A DNA stretch of 64,000 nt from Lactonifactor longoviformis DSM 17459 (GCF_900129135.1 NZ_FQVI01000004.1:124001-188000), one strand, 5' to 3'. Positions 44,253 to 52,933 are shown, counted from the stretch's first letter. Numbers and translations are program-made. The notes: generated by a model from the sequence alone, not told the origin.

Positions 44253-45440
44253 CTATTTACACAGTTCGTAAAGAACAGCCAGGCCCTGACCTCCGCCGAT
44301 GCACAGTGTGGCAATTCCATATTGTACATTCCTTCTGACCATCTCATTCATCAATTTAATAGTAATGATGCAGCCTGTAGCTCCAATAGGATGTCCCAGG
44401 GCAATCCCGCTTCCATTTACATTTACAATAGTTTCGTCCAGCCCAAGCTCTCTGATGCACGCCGCAGCCTGAGATGCAAATGCCTCATTTAACTCTATCA
44501 GTCCAATATCCTTTTTTGTCAGCCCTGTTTTTTTCAGCAGTTTTCGGACTGCGGGGACAGGGCCTATCCCCATTATCTGGGGATCAACGCCTGCAGCTGC
44601 TGCATCCACAAGTCTTACAATAGGCTTGAGCCCTAAATCTGCCGCTTTTGATTCCTTCATGACGACGACAGCCGCAGCCGCATCGTTTATACCGGAGGCG
44701 TTTCCAGCGGTTACTGTTCCATTCTCCTTAAATGCAGGTCTCAGTTTTGCCAGTTTTTCCATCGTTGTATTCGGCCTGATATACTCATCCTCATCAAATA
44801 TTTTTGTCTCCTTTTTATTTACCCTTACTTCCACAGGGACAATCTCATCTTTAAACAGACCGGTTTCTCTTGCAGCGGCTGCCCGCTGCTGGCTCATAAG
44901 TGCCAGCCGATCCTGATCTTCCCTTGTAATATGATACTTCTCAGCAACGTTCTCAGCTGTGATGCCCATATGATTTCTGGTGAATGGATCGGAAACTGCA
45001 GTTACCAATCCATCCTCCAGCTCCCCATGTCCCATTCTGTAACCATAACGGGCATTTCTGAGATAAAAGGGAATATTCGTCATACTTTCGCATCCGCCGG
45101 CTACTGCAATTTCACACAACCCGTCGCGAATCTCCTGTGCGGCTGTTACAATTGCCTGCAAACCGGAGGAACATAATCTGTTTACTGTTATAGCTGTAGC
45201 TTCCACGGGAATACCTGCCTTTACAGAGGAAAGACGTGCTGCAAATGCATTTTCTGCCGCCTGACCCACACAGCCGTATACTACCTCATCCACATCCTCC
45301 GGTTTAAGACCTGCGCGTTTTACAGCCTCTTTAATCACAATGCCTCCCATGTCACTGGCCTGCAGTTCTTTTAATGACCCTCCCATACTTCCAACCGCAG
45401 TTCTGCAGCCGGAAACAATAACAATACTTTCTTTTTTCAT
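44253..45440 (-). CDS. Acetyl-CoA acetyltransferase (thiolase)
   Basis: Thiolytic cleavage of 3-ketoacyl-CoA or the reverse condensation, 395 residues. Catalytic Cys in VNRLCSSGLQA, His in GHPIGATG and second Cys in CIGGGQG are intact; NEAFA is present. I choose the ATG at 45440, with GGAGGAA upstream. It lies between the FabG-like dehydrogenase and the CoA-transferase. With MaoC and FabG it completes hydration, oxidation and cleavage of a 2-enoyl-CoA. Confidence 0.94.
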   Translation of the reverse strand: MKKESIVIVSGCRTAVGSMGGSLKELQASDMGGIVIKEAVKRAGLKPEDVDEVVYGCVGQAAENAFAARLSSVKAGIPVEATAITVNRLCSSGLQAIVTAAQEIRDGLCEIAVAGGCESMTNIPFYLRNARYGYRMGHGELEDGLVTAVSDPFTRNHMGITAENVAEKYHITREDQDRLALMSQQRAAAARETGLFKDEIVPVEVRVNKKETKIFDEDEYIRPNTTMEKLAKLRPAFKENGTVTAGNASGINDAAAAVVVMKESKAADLGLKPIVRLVDAAAAGVDPQIMGIGPVPAVRKLLKKTGLTKKDIGLIELNEAFASQAAACIRELGLDETIVNVNGSGIALGHPIGATGCIITIKLMNEMVRRNVQYGIATLCIGGGQGLAVLYELCK

Positions 45441-45494
45441 TACAGCTTCCTCCATGAGCGTATTCTTTTTACTGATCTTTTGTACTCTAACTGA

Positions 45495-46241
45495 TTAAAG
45501 TACCATTCCGCCGCCTACCTCAAAGATTCCCTGCGTAATATATGAAGCCTCGTCGGAGGCCAGGAATGCTATCATATTGCCAATGTCCTCCGGCTTTCCG
45601 GCCCGTCCCATTGAGATTTTGCTGACCATGATATCCCAGGCCTTTTCTGGAACCCCTCTGGTCATCTCCGTATCAATAAACCCCGGTACGATAGCATTGA
45701 CCGTGACATTTTTCTTTCCCAGCTCTTTTGCTGCCGTGCGTGTCAACGCAATCACTCCTGCCTTTGCCGCGCTGTAATTCGCCTGTCCGATATTTCCGTT
45801 CAGGTACGAAGCCGATGAAATATTTATTATACGGCCGTATTCCTTCTCTCTCATATGAACTGCTGCAGGCTGCATACAATTAAACACTCCGGTGAGATTT
45901 ACTGCTATCACTGCATCCCAGCTTTCTTTTGTCATCTTGTGAAGCATCATGTCTCTGTTAATTCCCGCATTATTCACTAGAATGTGGAGATCTCCCTGCT
46001 GCTCTATCGTAGATTGAATCAAATTATGTGCCTGATCAAAATCTGAGACATCAGCCAATATGTAAGTTGCTTTTCCACCCATATCTTTTATCTTGTCTGC
46101 AGCCTGCCTTGCATTTTCTTCATTGACATCAGAGATTACAACGGTTGCACCTTTCTCCGCTAACTTCCCGGCGATCCCGAATCCAATCCCTCTTGCTGCT
46201 CCTGTAACAATCGCAATCTTGTTCTCTAAATCTCTGCTCAT
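45495..46241 (-). CDS. FabG-like SDR, probable 3-hydroxyacyl-CoA dehydrogenase
   Basis: SDR of 248 residues: TGAARGIGFG loop, NNAGINRD, Ser in NISSASYLNG, Tyr-x3-Lys in YSAAK, and end motif GGGMVL. It is of the 3-oxoacyl-ACP/acetoacetyl-CoA reductase type, acting on (R)-3-hydroxy esters. The ATG at 46241 follows GTGAGG; the longer reading lacks a good site. It is the first gene of the leftward catabolic operon, separated from maoC by the operator region, so it most likely works catabolically with MaoC rather than in fatty-acid synthesis. Confidence 0.9.
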   Translation of the reverse strand: MSRDLENKIAIVTGAARGIGFGIAGKLAEKGATVVISDVNEENARQAADKIKDMGGKATYILADVSDFDQAHNLIQSTIEQQGDLHILVNNAGINRDMMLHKMTKESWDAVIAVNLTGVFNCMQPAAVHMREKEYGRIINISSASYLNGNIGQANYSAAKAGVIALTRTAAKELGKKNVTVNAIVPGFIDTEMTRGVPEKAWDIMVSKISMGRAGKPEDIGNMIAFLASDEASYITQGIFEVGGGMVL

Positions 46242-46289
46242 TTTTATAACCTCACTCTTCATTCAGTAGTAGACAGTACAGCGCGCGCG

Positions 46290-46341
46290 TAAACATAATA
46301 TGTCTTATTGCATTTCCATTTATAAACATAATATGTTTATA
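46290..46341. promoter_or_regulatory. Paired GntR-type operators in the fabG-maoC divergent region
   Basis: A perfect palindrome TATAAACAT-AAT-ATGTTTATA (46321-46341) and a second, imperfect copy with the same AAACAT-AAT-ATGT core (from 46291). A further half-site, ATAAACATA, lies at 46451-46459 near the maoC start. The core matches the site in front of the GntR gene at 37116-37130, so one regulator probably controls both divergent units. Confidence 0.72.
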
Positions 46342-46478
46342 GTTACATTATACACATTTTTTACACTTTGTAAATATCTTTTTTTCATTTATTCGTCTTT
46401 TTGTTTATTTTTTAGTTTACTTTTCTTACTTATTTGTGTATAATGCCATTATAAACATATTACTAAGGAGGGATTAAA

Positions 46479-46895
46479 ATGTCTTACGTTTATTCACAGA
46501 TTAAAGTTGGAGACTCGGAAAGCTTCAGCAAAACAATCACCGCAGCAGACATATTACTATTCGCTGCGGTATCCGGGGATCAAAATCAATTGCACATGAA
46601 CGATGAATACGCCAAAACTACTCCGTTTGGGAAACGAATCGCACACGGCGCGCTTACTTCAGCGCTTATACCCGCCGCCCTGACTGCCGCCTTTCCAGGT
46701 TCTATCTATATCTCCCAATATGTAGAATTCAAGGGTCCTGTGTTCATCGGCGATACCATCACTGCAGTCGTTACCTGCAGAGAAAAAAAGGAGAGAAACC
46801 GGGTTATTATGCAGACAAACTGCTATAATCAGAATGGAGACTGTGTCTTAGAGGGGACAGCTGAGACAAAGCTGGCAAAAGAACAGGTGCATTGA
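46479..46895 (+). CDS. MaoC family (R)-specific enoyl-CoA hydratase
   Basis: Hydrates 2-enoyl-CoA to (R)-3-hydroxyacyl-CoA, 138 residues, a hotdog protein of full length. Catalytic segment AAVSGDQNQLHMNDEYAKTTPFGKRIAHGALTSAL carries the Asp and His of the PhaJ/MaoC family (key residues Asp in SGDQN and His in MNDEY/AHG). ATG with AAGGAGGG upstream. Divergent from the rest of the catabolic genes and sharing the operator region. Confidence 0.93.
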   Translation: MSYVYSQIKVGDSESFSKTITAADILLFAAVSGDQNQLHMNDEYAKTTPFGKRIAHGALTSALIPAALTAAFPGSIYISQYVEFKGPVFIGDTITAVVTCREKKERNRVIMQTNCYNQNGDCVLEGTAETKLAKEQVH

Positions 46896-46953
46896 AACAC
46901 AATTTATTTCGGTAATTATATTGCAAACACATTCTTAATCTGTTAGAGTATCT

Positions 46954-46977
46954 ATTGTAGCACCTTACTGCTACAAT
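46954..46977 (+). other. Hairpin between maoC and the DUF1292 gene
   Basis: ATTGTAGCA (46954-46962) pairs perfectly with TGCTACAAT (46969-46977), 6-nt loop. No good T tract follows, so it may be a weak maoC terminator or a leader structure of the DUF1292 mRNA, whose start is 24 bp further on. Confidence 0.4.
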
Positions 46978-47000
46978 AATTTCTAAAGAGAGGTATCATC

Positions 47001-47366
47001 ATGAGCGACGAAAAATTTATGGGCGGCTGTGACCCCAGCGACTGCGCTTCCTGCGGAGGCGGCTGCGGCTCTGTTCCCAGAGTGCCCAACCCTACCATAA
47101 AGCTGACGCTGGAGGACGATACAGAGCTGGAATGTGCGGTACTCACCACATTTGACGTCAATGACCAGGAATACATTGCTCTTCTTCCCCTGGATGAAAA
47201 CGGCAAGAATACCAACGGCGATGTATATCTTTTCCGCTTCTCAGAAGATGGGGATCAGCCTGTAATTGAAAATATCGAGAGAAATGATGAATACATGGCT
47301 GCTGCAGAGGCATTTGACGAATTTATGTCTAATCTGAAAGAGGATGCAGGCAGTACGGAATCCTAG
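47001..47366 (+). CDS. DUF1292 family protein with N-terminal cysteine cluster
   Basis: 121-residue cytosolic acidic protein. The DUF1292 core (about 30-100, TLEDDTELECAVLTTFDVNDQEYIALLPL, abridged hallmark QEYIALLPL) is followed by an acidic tail. Unlike the shortest family members it has an N-terminal cluster of four Cys (CDPSDCASCGGGCG), a likely metal-binding site. Function of the family unknown. Good RBS (GAGAGG). Ends in a long bidirectional terminator. Confidence 0.85.
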   Translation: MSDEKFMGGCDPSDCASCGGGCGSVPRVPNPTIKLTLEDDTELECAVLTTFDVNDQEYIALLPLDENGKNTNGDVYLFRFSEDGDQPVIENIERNDEYMAAAEAFDEFMSNLKEDAGSTES

Positions 47367-47414
47367 GCATAAAAATAGAAAGCTGCTAATCTAACAGCTT
47401 TCTATTTTTATGCC
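47366..47414. terminator. Bidirectional terminator between DUF1292 and fabV
   Basis: A 20-bp perfect stem (47366-47385 with 47395-47414), loop CTAATCTAA, with an A-rich left arm and T-rich right arm so that it works for both converging genes. The DUF1292 stop codon is at its first base. Confidence 0.85.
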
Positions 47415-47426
47415 CAGGATATAGTC

Positions 47427-48608
47427 TTATGCTTCCAGACTTGGAATAGGCACTTCTATATCAACGTCCTGACTATAGTCAATGTTATCAAAATGGAACC
47501 CGAACATATGATAGAAGTCCTCCCAATATCCTTTAATATCTGACAGCTCCTCCACATTTTCTGTGGTAATATTCTCCCAGCATCTCATAACCTCTTCCTG
47601 AATCTCTGGCTTCAGCTCCCAGTCATCCATACGAATCTTGTACTCTTCATCCATATTTACAGGATCTGTGAGCAGCTTATCATGAAAGAGGCGGGTAATC
47701 TGCTGGATGCAGCCTTCGTGGTTTCCCTGTTCCTTCATTACCTTATAGAGAATAGCAAAGTACAGGGGCACAATAGGAATGGCAGAGCTTGCCTGGGTAA
47801 CCAGAGCCTTATTGACTGAGATATATGCGCTCACTCCAGGATACTCCCGGTTTAACTCCACTGCTGTGTGCATCAGGTGCTTCTTAGCCTGTCCGATGGT
47901 TCCGTCAGAATACATGGGATAGGTAAGTGCAGGCCCTATATAGGAATAAGCAACCGTAACCGCTCCCTTTTCCATCACATCCGCTCTGGTCAGCGCTTCT
48001 ATCCAGTCTTTCCAGTCTTCCCCTCCCATGACCTTGATGGTTCCTTCCATCTCTTCCGGAGTTGCGGGTTCTACCGTCTTTTCCCCGATGGTGTTATTGC
48101 GCAGATCCAGGCTCTTATTCGTAAATGGCCGGCCAGTCGTCCTTAACACGGAAGAATAGACCGTACCGTCCAAAGTGGTCCGGCGGGGTGCCGCAAGACT
48201 GTAGATCACCATATCTACTTTTCCCAAGTCTTTTCTGATTATGTCAATTGTCTTTTCTTTTATCTCCTTTGAAAACGCGTCCCCGTTGACAGATCTGGCA
48301 TACAGACCTTCATTTTTGGCCGCCTTCTCAAAGGCTGCCGTATTATACCAGCCGGGAGTTGCTGTACGTTTTCCGTTAGACGGTTTCTCGAACATAATTC
48401 CCAGAGTAGACGCTCCGCACCCGAATGCCGCTGTAATTCTGGAGGCGAGACCGTATCCTGTAGAAGCACCGATGACCAACACCTTTTTGGGGCCGTCCAT
48501 TCTGCCCTTCTCCTTAACGTATTGGATCTGCTCCTTTACATTTTCCTCACATCCCGCCGGGTGGGCGGTGGTGCAAATATACTCTCTCACCTTTGGTTCT
48601 ACTATCAT
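47427..48608 (-). CDS. fabV: FabV-type trans-2-enoyl-CoA/ACP reductase
   Basis: NADH-dependent reduction of the enoyl double bond, 393 residues, an SDR with the long N-terminus of the FabV/TER family. Cofactor loop VIGASTGYGLASR, MVIYSLAAPRR, and the active-site Tyr-x8-Lys in YSDGTIGQAKK are present. Members serve either as enoyl-ACP reductase or as crotonyl-CoA reductase in butyrate formation. The FabT-like operator in its promoter, shared with fabH, points to fatty-acid synthesis here. Monocistronic, converging on DUF1292. Confidence 0.93.
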   Translation of the reverse strand: MIVEPKVREYICTTAHPAGCEENVKEQIQYVKEKGRMDGPKKVLVIGASTGYGLASRITAAFGCGASTLGIMFEKPSNGKRTATPGWYNTAAFEKAAKNEGLYARSVNGDAFSKEIKEKTIDIIRKDLGKVDMVIYSLAAPRRTTLDGTVYSSVLRTTGRPFTNKSLDLRNNTIGEKTVEPATPEEMEGTIKVMGGEDWKDWIEALTRADVMEKGAVTVAYSYIGPALTYPMYSDGTIGQAKKHLMHTAVELNREYPGVSAYISVNKALVTQASSAIPIVPLYFAILYKVMKEQGNHEGCIQQITRLFHDKLLTDPVNMDEEYKIRMDDWELKPEIQEEVMRCWENITTENVEELSDIKGYWEDFYHMFGFHFDNIDYSQDVDIEVPIPSLEA

Positions 48609-48640
48609 AAATAAATCCTCCTAATTCATCCACACTGTGA

Positions 48641-48708
48641 GTATCTGGTTTTAAAAACCAGATACTTTGGCTATCAAACTATTCTACCACATTTTTCACA
48701 GATTGCAA
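48641..48708 (-). promoter_or_regulatory. fabV promoter, FabT-like operator and leader palindrome
   Basis: Minus-strand TTGCAA (48708-48703), 16-bp spacer, TAGAAT (48686-48681). Directly downstream is TTTGG-CTA-TCAAA (48666-48678), one base from the fabH site and in the same position relative to the -10. Next to it a nearly perfect 25-bp palindrome (48641-48665; 12-bp arms GTATCTGGTTTT/AAAACCAGATAC) would form a strong hairpin at the 5' end of the mRNA. Confidence 0.65.
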
Positions 48709-48740
48709 AGAGGATTTTTATTCAGGCTGTGGATTCTTCC

Positions 48741-49256
48741 TTACCTGTCAGTGCTTCCAAAGCCGCCGTTTCGTACCTCGCAGGCATCATCATCTACGGT
48801 AATTCCATATTCTACAAAGATCCCCTGCATAAATCCGCTCCCGGCGTTCAGCTCTATGGTCTTTCCTTCTCTGGAATCATTGGTAATCTTAGAAAATATA
48901 TGGCCCTCATTTTCTGAGTAAAAGTAATCGCTGTCAATAATCCCAACGGTATTATTTAACTGCATGCGGAACTTAAAGCCCAGACCGCTTCTTGGGTAAC
49001 ATTTCAGAACCCATTCCGGTTCCATTTCCGCGCGGATTCCTGTGGGGATTTTTACGGTTTCCCCCGGCTTTACCGTTACACTGACCGGCGTATAAAAATC
49101 ATAGCCCGCAGATCCCCTGGTGGCTCTTTTGGGCAGGGATATGCCGCTGTAAATCTTTTGTATCTCCTCTTCCCTGTCACTCTCCCCAAAGGTATCTTTC
49201 CAATCCTTCAGAAATCTTTCCCAGCTTACTTTGTGAAATTTTGCTATTTTCTTCAT
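48741..49256 (-). CDS. dut: dUTP diphosphatase
   Basis: Hydrolyses dUTP to dUMP, keeping uracil out of DNA; homotrimer, 171 residues. The five dUTPase motifs are recognisable: RGSAGYDFYTP, PRSGLGFKF, NTVGIIDSDY, the central insertion, and the C-terminal GGFGSTDR. It has a longer N-terminus (about 40 residues) than the usual family form. The second ATG (49256) has AAGGAG 7 bp upstream and is preferred to that at 49262. Downstream of pnp. Confidence 0.92.
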   Translation of the reverse strand: MKKIAKFHKVSWERFLKDWKDTFGESDREEEIQKIYSGISLPKRATRGSAGYDFYTPVSVTVKPGETVKIPTGIRAEMEPEWVLKCYPRSGLGFKFRMQLNNTVGIIDSDYFYSENEGHIFSKITNDSREGKTIELNAGSGFMQGIFVEYGITVDDDACEVRNGGFGSTDR

Positions 49257-49332
49257 GTGCATTCTCCTTTTCTCTGCCGCTGTCTAAAAAGGACGGAGAA
49301 AATACGCTTTTCCCCGTCCTGCTCTACAACTT

Positions 49333-51429
49333 TTACTTTTCTTCTTCCGGAACATCCTTCATACTGAAGCTGATTCTTCCCATCTTATCTTTTCCAAGAC
49401 AGATAACCTTTACCATATCTCCCAGAGTCAGCTCGTCTTCCACCCGGTTGATGCGGTGTTTGGATATTTTGGAGATATGAACCATACCTTCTTTGCCCGG
49501 AGCGAACTCCAGGAATGCGCCGAATTCCTTAATGCTGATTACCTTTCCAACAAAAATCTGTCCGGCCTCAAAGTCTGTAGTGATGATTTTGATCATGTCC
49601 ATGGCTTTTTCCATGCTCTCCTGATCCACGCCGCATACAGAAACGGATCCATCGTCATCAATATCAATTTTAACGCCTGTCTCCTCGATAATGGTATTGA
49701 TTGTCTTGCCCCTCTGGCCTACTACATCGCCAATCTTGGAGGGATCAATCTGAATCTGCATAATCTTGGGAGCATAAGGCCCTACACTCTCTCTGGGCTT
49801 GCTGATGCACGGTTCCATAACTTCTGTAAGAATATATTCTCTGGCAGCCTTCGTCTTAGCGATAGCTTCCTCTATAATCGGTCTTGTGAGTCCATGAATC
49901 TTTATATCCATCTGAATCGCGGTGATACCATCGTGGGTGCCTGCCACTTTAAAGTCCATGTCCCCAAAGAAGTCTTCCAGCCCCTGAATATCTGTCAGCA
50001 CCAGATAATCGTCATCGGTATCCCCGGTTACCAGACCGGTGGAGATGCCGGCTACCGGCTTTTTGATGGGAACGCCTGCTGCCATCAGGGACATAGTAGA
50101 TGCACAGATACTTGCCTGTGAGGTAGAACCGTTGGATTCAAAGGTTTCCGAAACCGTACGGATCGCATACGGAAACTCGTCTGCAGGAGGCAGCACCGGA
50201 ATCAGAGCCTTCTCTGCAAGCGCTCCATGGCCGATTTCCCGGCGTCCCGGTCCTCTGGACGGCTTTGTCTCACCTACTGAGTAAGACGGGAAGTTGTAAT
50301 GGTGCATATATCTTTTTGAAGTCTCGTCCACGTCCAGCCCGTCAATTCTCTGAGCTTCAGCCAAAGGCGCCAATGTAGTAATGGTGCAGATTTGCGTCTG
50401 TCCCCGGGTAAACATAGCGGAACCGTGAACCCTTGGAATCAGGTCTACTTCCGCCGCCAGAGGACGAATTTCCGTAATTCCTCTGCCGTCCGGACGCTTT
50501 TGATCCTTCAAAATCATCTTGCGGACTGTCTTTTTCTGATACTGATATACAGCGTCATCCAAAAGATTAAGCCACTCCTCATTTTCAGCAAAGGTCTCCG
50601 CCAGTTTATCTTTAATGGCGCTGATATTGCCTTCCCTAGTCTGCTTGTCATCTGTAAATACTGCTTCCTCCATCTCTTCCGGAGTCACCAGTTCCCTGAT
50701 TGCAGCAAACAGTTCTTCAGGAACCGCACAGCTCTCATATGTGTGCTTTTCCTTTCCGCATTCTGCCACAATGGTATCAATAAATTTGATAACCTCCTGA
50801 TTCACCTCATGGCATTTGAAAATAGCCTCGATCATCTTATCCTCCGGAACCTCATTGGCTCCAGCCTCGATCATGATAACTTTTTCCCGGGTAGACGCTA
50901 CAGTAAGCGCCAGATCGGATACAGCTCTCTGGGCATTGTTAGGATTCACCACAAATTCTCCGTCCACCAGACCCAGCTGCGTCATAGCACAGGGACCGTC
51001 GAAAGGAATATCGGAGATACTGGTGGCGATTGCAGATCCAAGCATTGCCGGAAGCTCCGGATTGCAGTCCGGGTCTACAGAAAGCACCAGATTATTCAAA
51101 GTCACATCATTGCGGTAATCCTTTGGAAATAAAGGACGCATGGGGCGGTCAATTACACGTGAGGTAAGGATTGCATGCTCACTGGCCTTCCCTTCTCTTT
51201 TATTAAAACCGCCAGGAATCTTGCCCACGGCATATAACTTTTCTTCATACTCTACACTTAACGGGAAGAAATCAATCCCGTCCCTGGGTTTTTCTGAGGC
51301 AGTAGCGGTAGACAGCACGGTGGTGTCTCCATAGTGCATCATCACTGCTCCGTTTGCCTGTTTTGCCACACGGTTCACATCAACTGTCAGGGTTCTTCCA
51401 GCCAGTTCCATTGAAAAACTCTTATACAT
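49333..51429 (-). CDS. pnp: Polyribonucleotide nucleotidyltransferase (PNPase)
   Basis: 3'-5' phosphorolytic RNA degradation and processing; trimer, 698 residues. Two RNase PH domains (about 1-220 and 310-540, with GRREIGHGALAEKAL and FGDMDFKVAGT), a KH domain (QIDPSKIGDVVGQRGKTI) and an S1 domain (GAFLEFAPGKEGMVHIS). The ATG at 51429 follows AAAGGAG. The classic rpsO-pnp order is kept, with a hairpin between the genes. Confidence 0.97.
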   Translation of the reverse strand: MYKSFSMELAGRTLTVDVNRVAKQANGAVMMHYGDTTVLSTATASEKPRDGIDFFPLSVEYEEKLYAVGKIPGGFNKREGKASEHAILTSRVIDRPMRPLFPKDYRNDVTLNNLVLSVDPDCNPELPAMLGSAIATSISDIPFDGPCAMTQLGLVDGEFVVNPNNAQRAVSDLALTVASTREKVIMIEAGANEVPEDKMIEAIFKCHEVNQEVIKFIDTIVAECGKEKHTYESCAVPEELFAAIRELVTPEEMEEAVFTDDKQTREGNISAIKDKLAETFAENEEWLNLLDDAVYQYQKKTVRKMILKDQKRPDGRGITEIRPLAAEVDLIPRVHGSAMFTRGQTQICTITTLAPLAEAQRIDGLDVDETSKRYMHHYNFPSYSVGETKPSRGPGRREIGHGALAEKALIPVLPPADEFPYAIRTVSETFESNGSTSQASICASTMSLMAAGVPIKKPVAGISTGLVTGDTDDDYLVLTDIQGLEDFFGDMDFKVAGTHDGITAIQMDIKIHGLTRPIIEEAIAKTKAAREYILTEVMEPCISKPRESVGPYAPKIMQIQIDPSKIGDVVGQRGKTINTIIEETGVKIDIDDDGSVSVCGVDQESMEKAMDMIKIITTDFEAGQIFVGKVISIKEFGAFLEFAPGKEGMVHISKISKHRINRVEDELTLGDMVKVICLGKDKMGRISFSMKDVPEEEK

Positions 51430-51541
51430 AAATATATTCTCCTTTTCTTGTGCTGGTAGAAGACTCCGAAACAACTGAAAAATACATTTCGTAAAATGTC
51501 CTTTTCAGTGGTCTCGGCAAAGTTCTTACTACCGCAAAACA

Positions 51542-51559
51542 GGGCGGATAACTCCGCCC
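51542..51559 (-). terminator. rpsO-pnp intergenic hairpin
   Basis: GGGCGGA-GTTA-TCCGCCC on the minus strand, followed by TGTTTTG. It may be a leaky rpsO terminator or the double-stranded site that in other bacteria is cut by RNase III to autoregulate pnp. Confidence 0.6.
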
Positions 51560-51572
51560 CTTAAATGCCTGA

Positions 51573-51839
51573 TTATTTTCTGATTCCTAATTTTTCAATT
51601 AAAGCACGGTATCTTTCAATATCAGTCTTCTTTAAATAAGCAAGTAATCCACGTCTCTGACCTACCATTTTCAGAAGTCCTCTTCTGGAGTGATGGTCTT
51701 TATGGTGCTCTTTTAAATGCTCTGTAAGCTCCTGGATTCTTGCAGTTAAAACTGCGATCTGAACCTCCGGTGAACCTGTGTCACCCGGTGTTCTTGCATA
51801 CTCTGCCATAATTGCCTGTTTCTTTTCTTTTGAAATCAT
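51573..51839 (-). CDS. rpsO: 30S ribosomal protein S15
   Basis: 88-residue primary rRNA-binding protein of the small subunit, full length and typical ([44 protein letters not shown]). Preceded by AGGAGG and its own sigma-A promoter. Confidence 0.98.
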   Translation of the reverse strand: MISKEKKQAIMAEYARTPGDTGSPEVQIAVLTARIQELTEHLKEHHKDHHSRRGLLKMVGQRRGLLAYLKKTDIERYRALIEKLGIRK

Positions 51840-51932
51840 GTTGTGCTTCCTCCTTATTCATTATAATCGCCTCAGATTAAGAAATGGTCGGAGTGTCCAA
51901 TTTCTGAATCAGGGCTATTTTCACACCTTCAT

Positions 51933-51961
51933 AGTATAACACAAGGCATATCCATTGTAAA
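51933..51961 (-). promoter_or_regulatory. rpsO promoter
   Basis: Minus-strand TTTACA (51961-51956), 17-bp spacer, TATACT (51938-51933). The leader of about 85 nt could hold an S15 autoregulatory structure, which I could not define by eye. Confidence 0.7.
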
Positions 51962-51973
51962 CTGTTTTTCTCT

Positions 51974-52933
51974 CTATTCATCCAGAATTCTTACTGCCCA
52001 GACAGCATTGTCATAATATATATTCGAGATTTTAATGCCGGTTTCCTTGCTGCTTGCATGGATCACCTGACCGTCCCCAATATACATAACCACATGGTAA
52101 ATTTCCCCGTCCCTGGCGTAAAATATAAGATCTCCGGGCTGTGCTTCCTCTATGGGGATTCTGGTTCCGGTCTGTGCCTGATCTCTGGATACCCGGGGCA
52201 GTGAATATCCAAAATTGGCATAAATACTCTGTACAAAACCAGAACAGTCCGCACCGTCCGTAAGGCTTGTCCCGCCCCACACATAAGGATTGCCCAAAAA
52301 TTGTTCCGCAAACTCCACCATCTGGGAGCGGACACTTTCCGAGGCTTCAGCTGCACCTGCAGTTTCTGCAGAAGGCTCTTCCTCAGCCGGTTCTGTTATC
52401 TCCTCTTGCGTAATACTTGTTTCTTCTTCCGGAACACCAGCTTCTTCTTCCGGAGCGGATGTTTCTTCCTCCGGTTCTGTGGACTCAGGGACAGTGTTAT
52501 CTATCCCGGTATCAGCAGGTTCAGCCGCACTTCCGGTCCAGTGGGCATAGGTCAAAGTCTCCTCCTGCCCCTGTTCCACATATTCTCTGGCTGTCTCTCC
52601 CGTAAGAAGATATCTGCTTGACACGTATCCCCGTACATCCCCGGAGATGATACAAGCCCACCCATTCTCTTCTCCCTCTATGATACAAACGGCATCTCTG
52701 GGGAGTTTTCCGATAACAGAATACTCCATCCCCCCGCCGCTTCTTATATTCAGATTTGTATTTACATCAGCAATTCCATACTCTTTATCCTTTGTATCAG
52801 ACACAGTCTCTCTCGTTTCCCCCTGAGATTCCTGGTATCCTGCGGGAGGATCTGCCCAGATGCTTTCAGAGGAAACGCCCAGAAGCACCAGTACAGACAT
52901 GGCTCCCAGTAAATTACGTCCTTTTCTGTGCAT
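51974..52933 (-). CDS. Secreted SH3-NlpC/P60 peptidoglycan endopeptidase
   Basis: 319 residues. Signal peptide (1-27, hydrophobic LLGAMSVLVLLGVSS), a bacterial SH3 domain (about 50-115, LNIRSGGGMEYSVIGKLP), an acidic Glu/Pro/Thr-rich linker (about 140-200), and a C-terminal NlpC/P60 domain with catalytic Cys in DGADCSGFVQS and His in YHVVMYIGDGQVIHASS. Cleaves cell-wall stem peptides, probably for growth or separation. The Glu-rich linker (many EEE/EET repeats) is low complexity. Monocistronic. Confidence 0.93.
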   Translation of the reverse strand: MHRKGRNLLGAMSVLVLLGVSSESIWADPPAGYQESQGETRETVSDTKDKEYGIADVNTNLNIRSGGGMEYSVIGKLPRDAVCIIEGEENGWACIISGDVRGYVSSRYLLTGETAREYVEQGQEETLTYAHWTGSAAEPADTGIDNTVPESTEPEEETSAPEEEAGVPEEETSITQEEITEPAEEEPSAETAGAAEASESVRSQMVEFAEQFLGNPYVWGGTSLTDGADCSGFVQSIYANFGYSLPRVSRDQAQTGTRIPIEEAQPGDLIFYARDGEIYHVVMYIGDGQVIHASSKETGIKISNIYYDNAVWAVRILDE

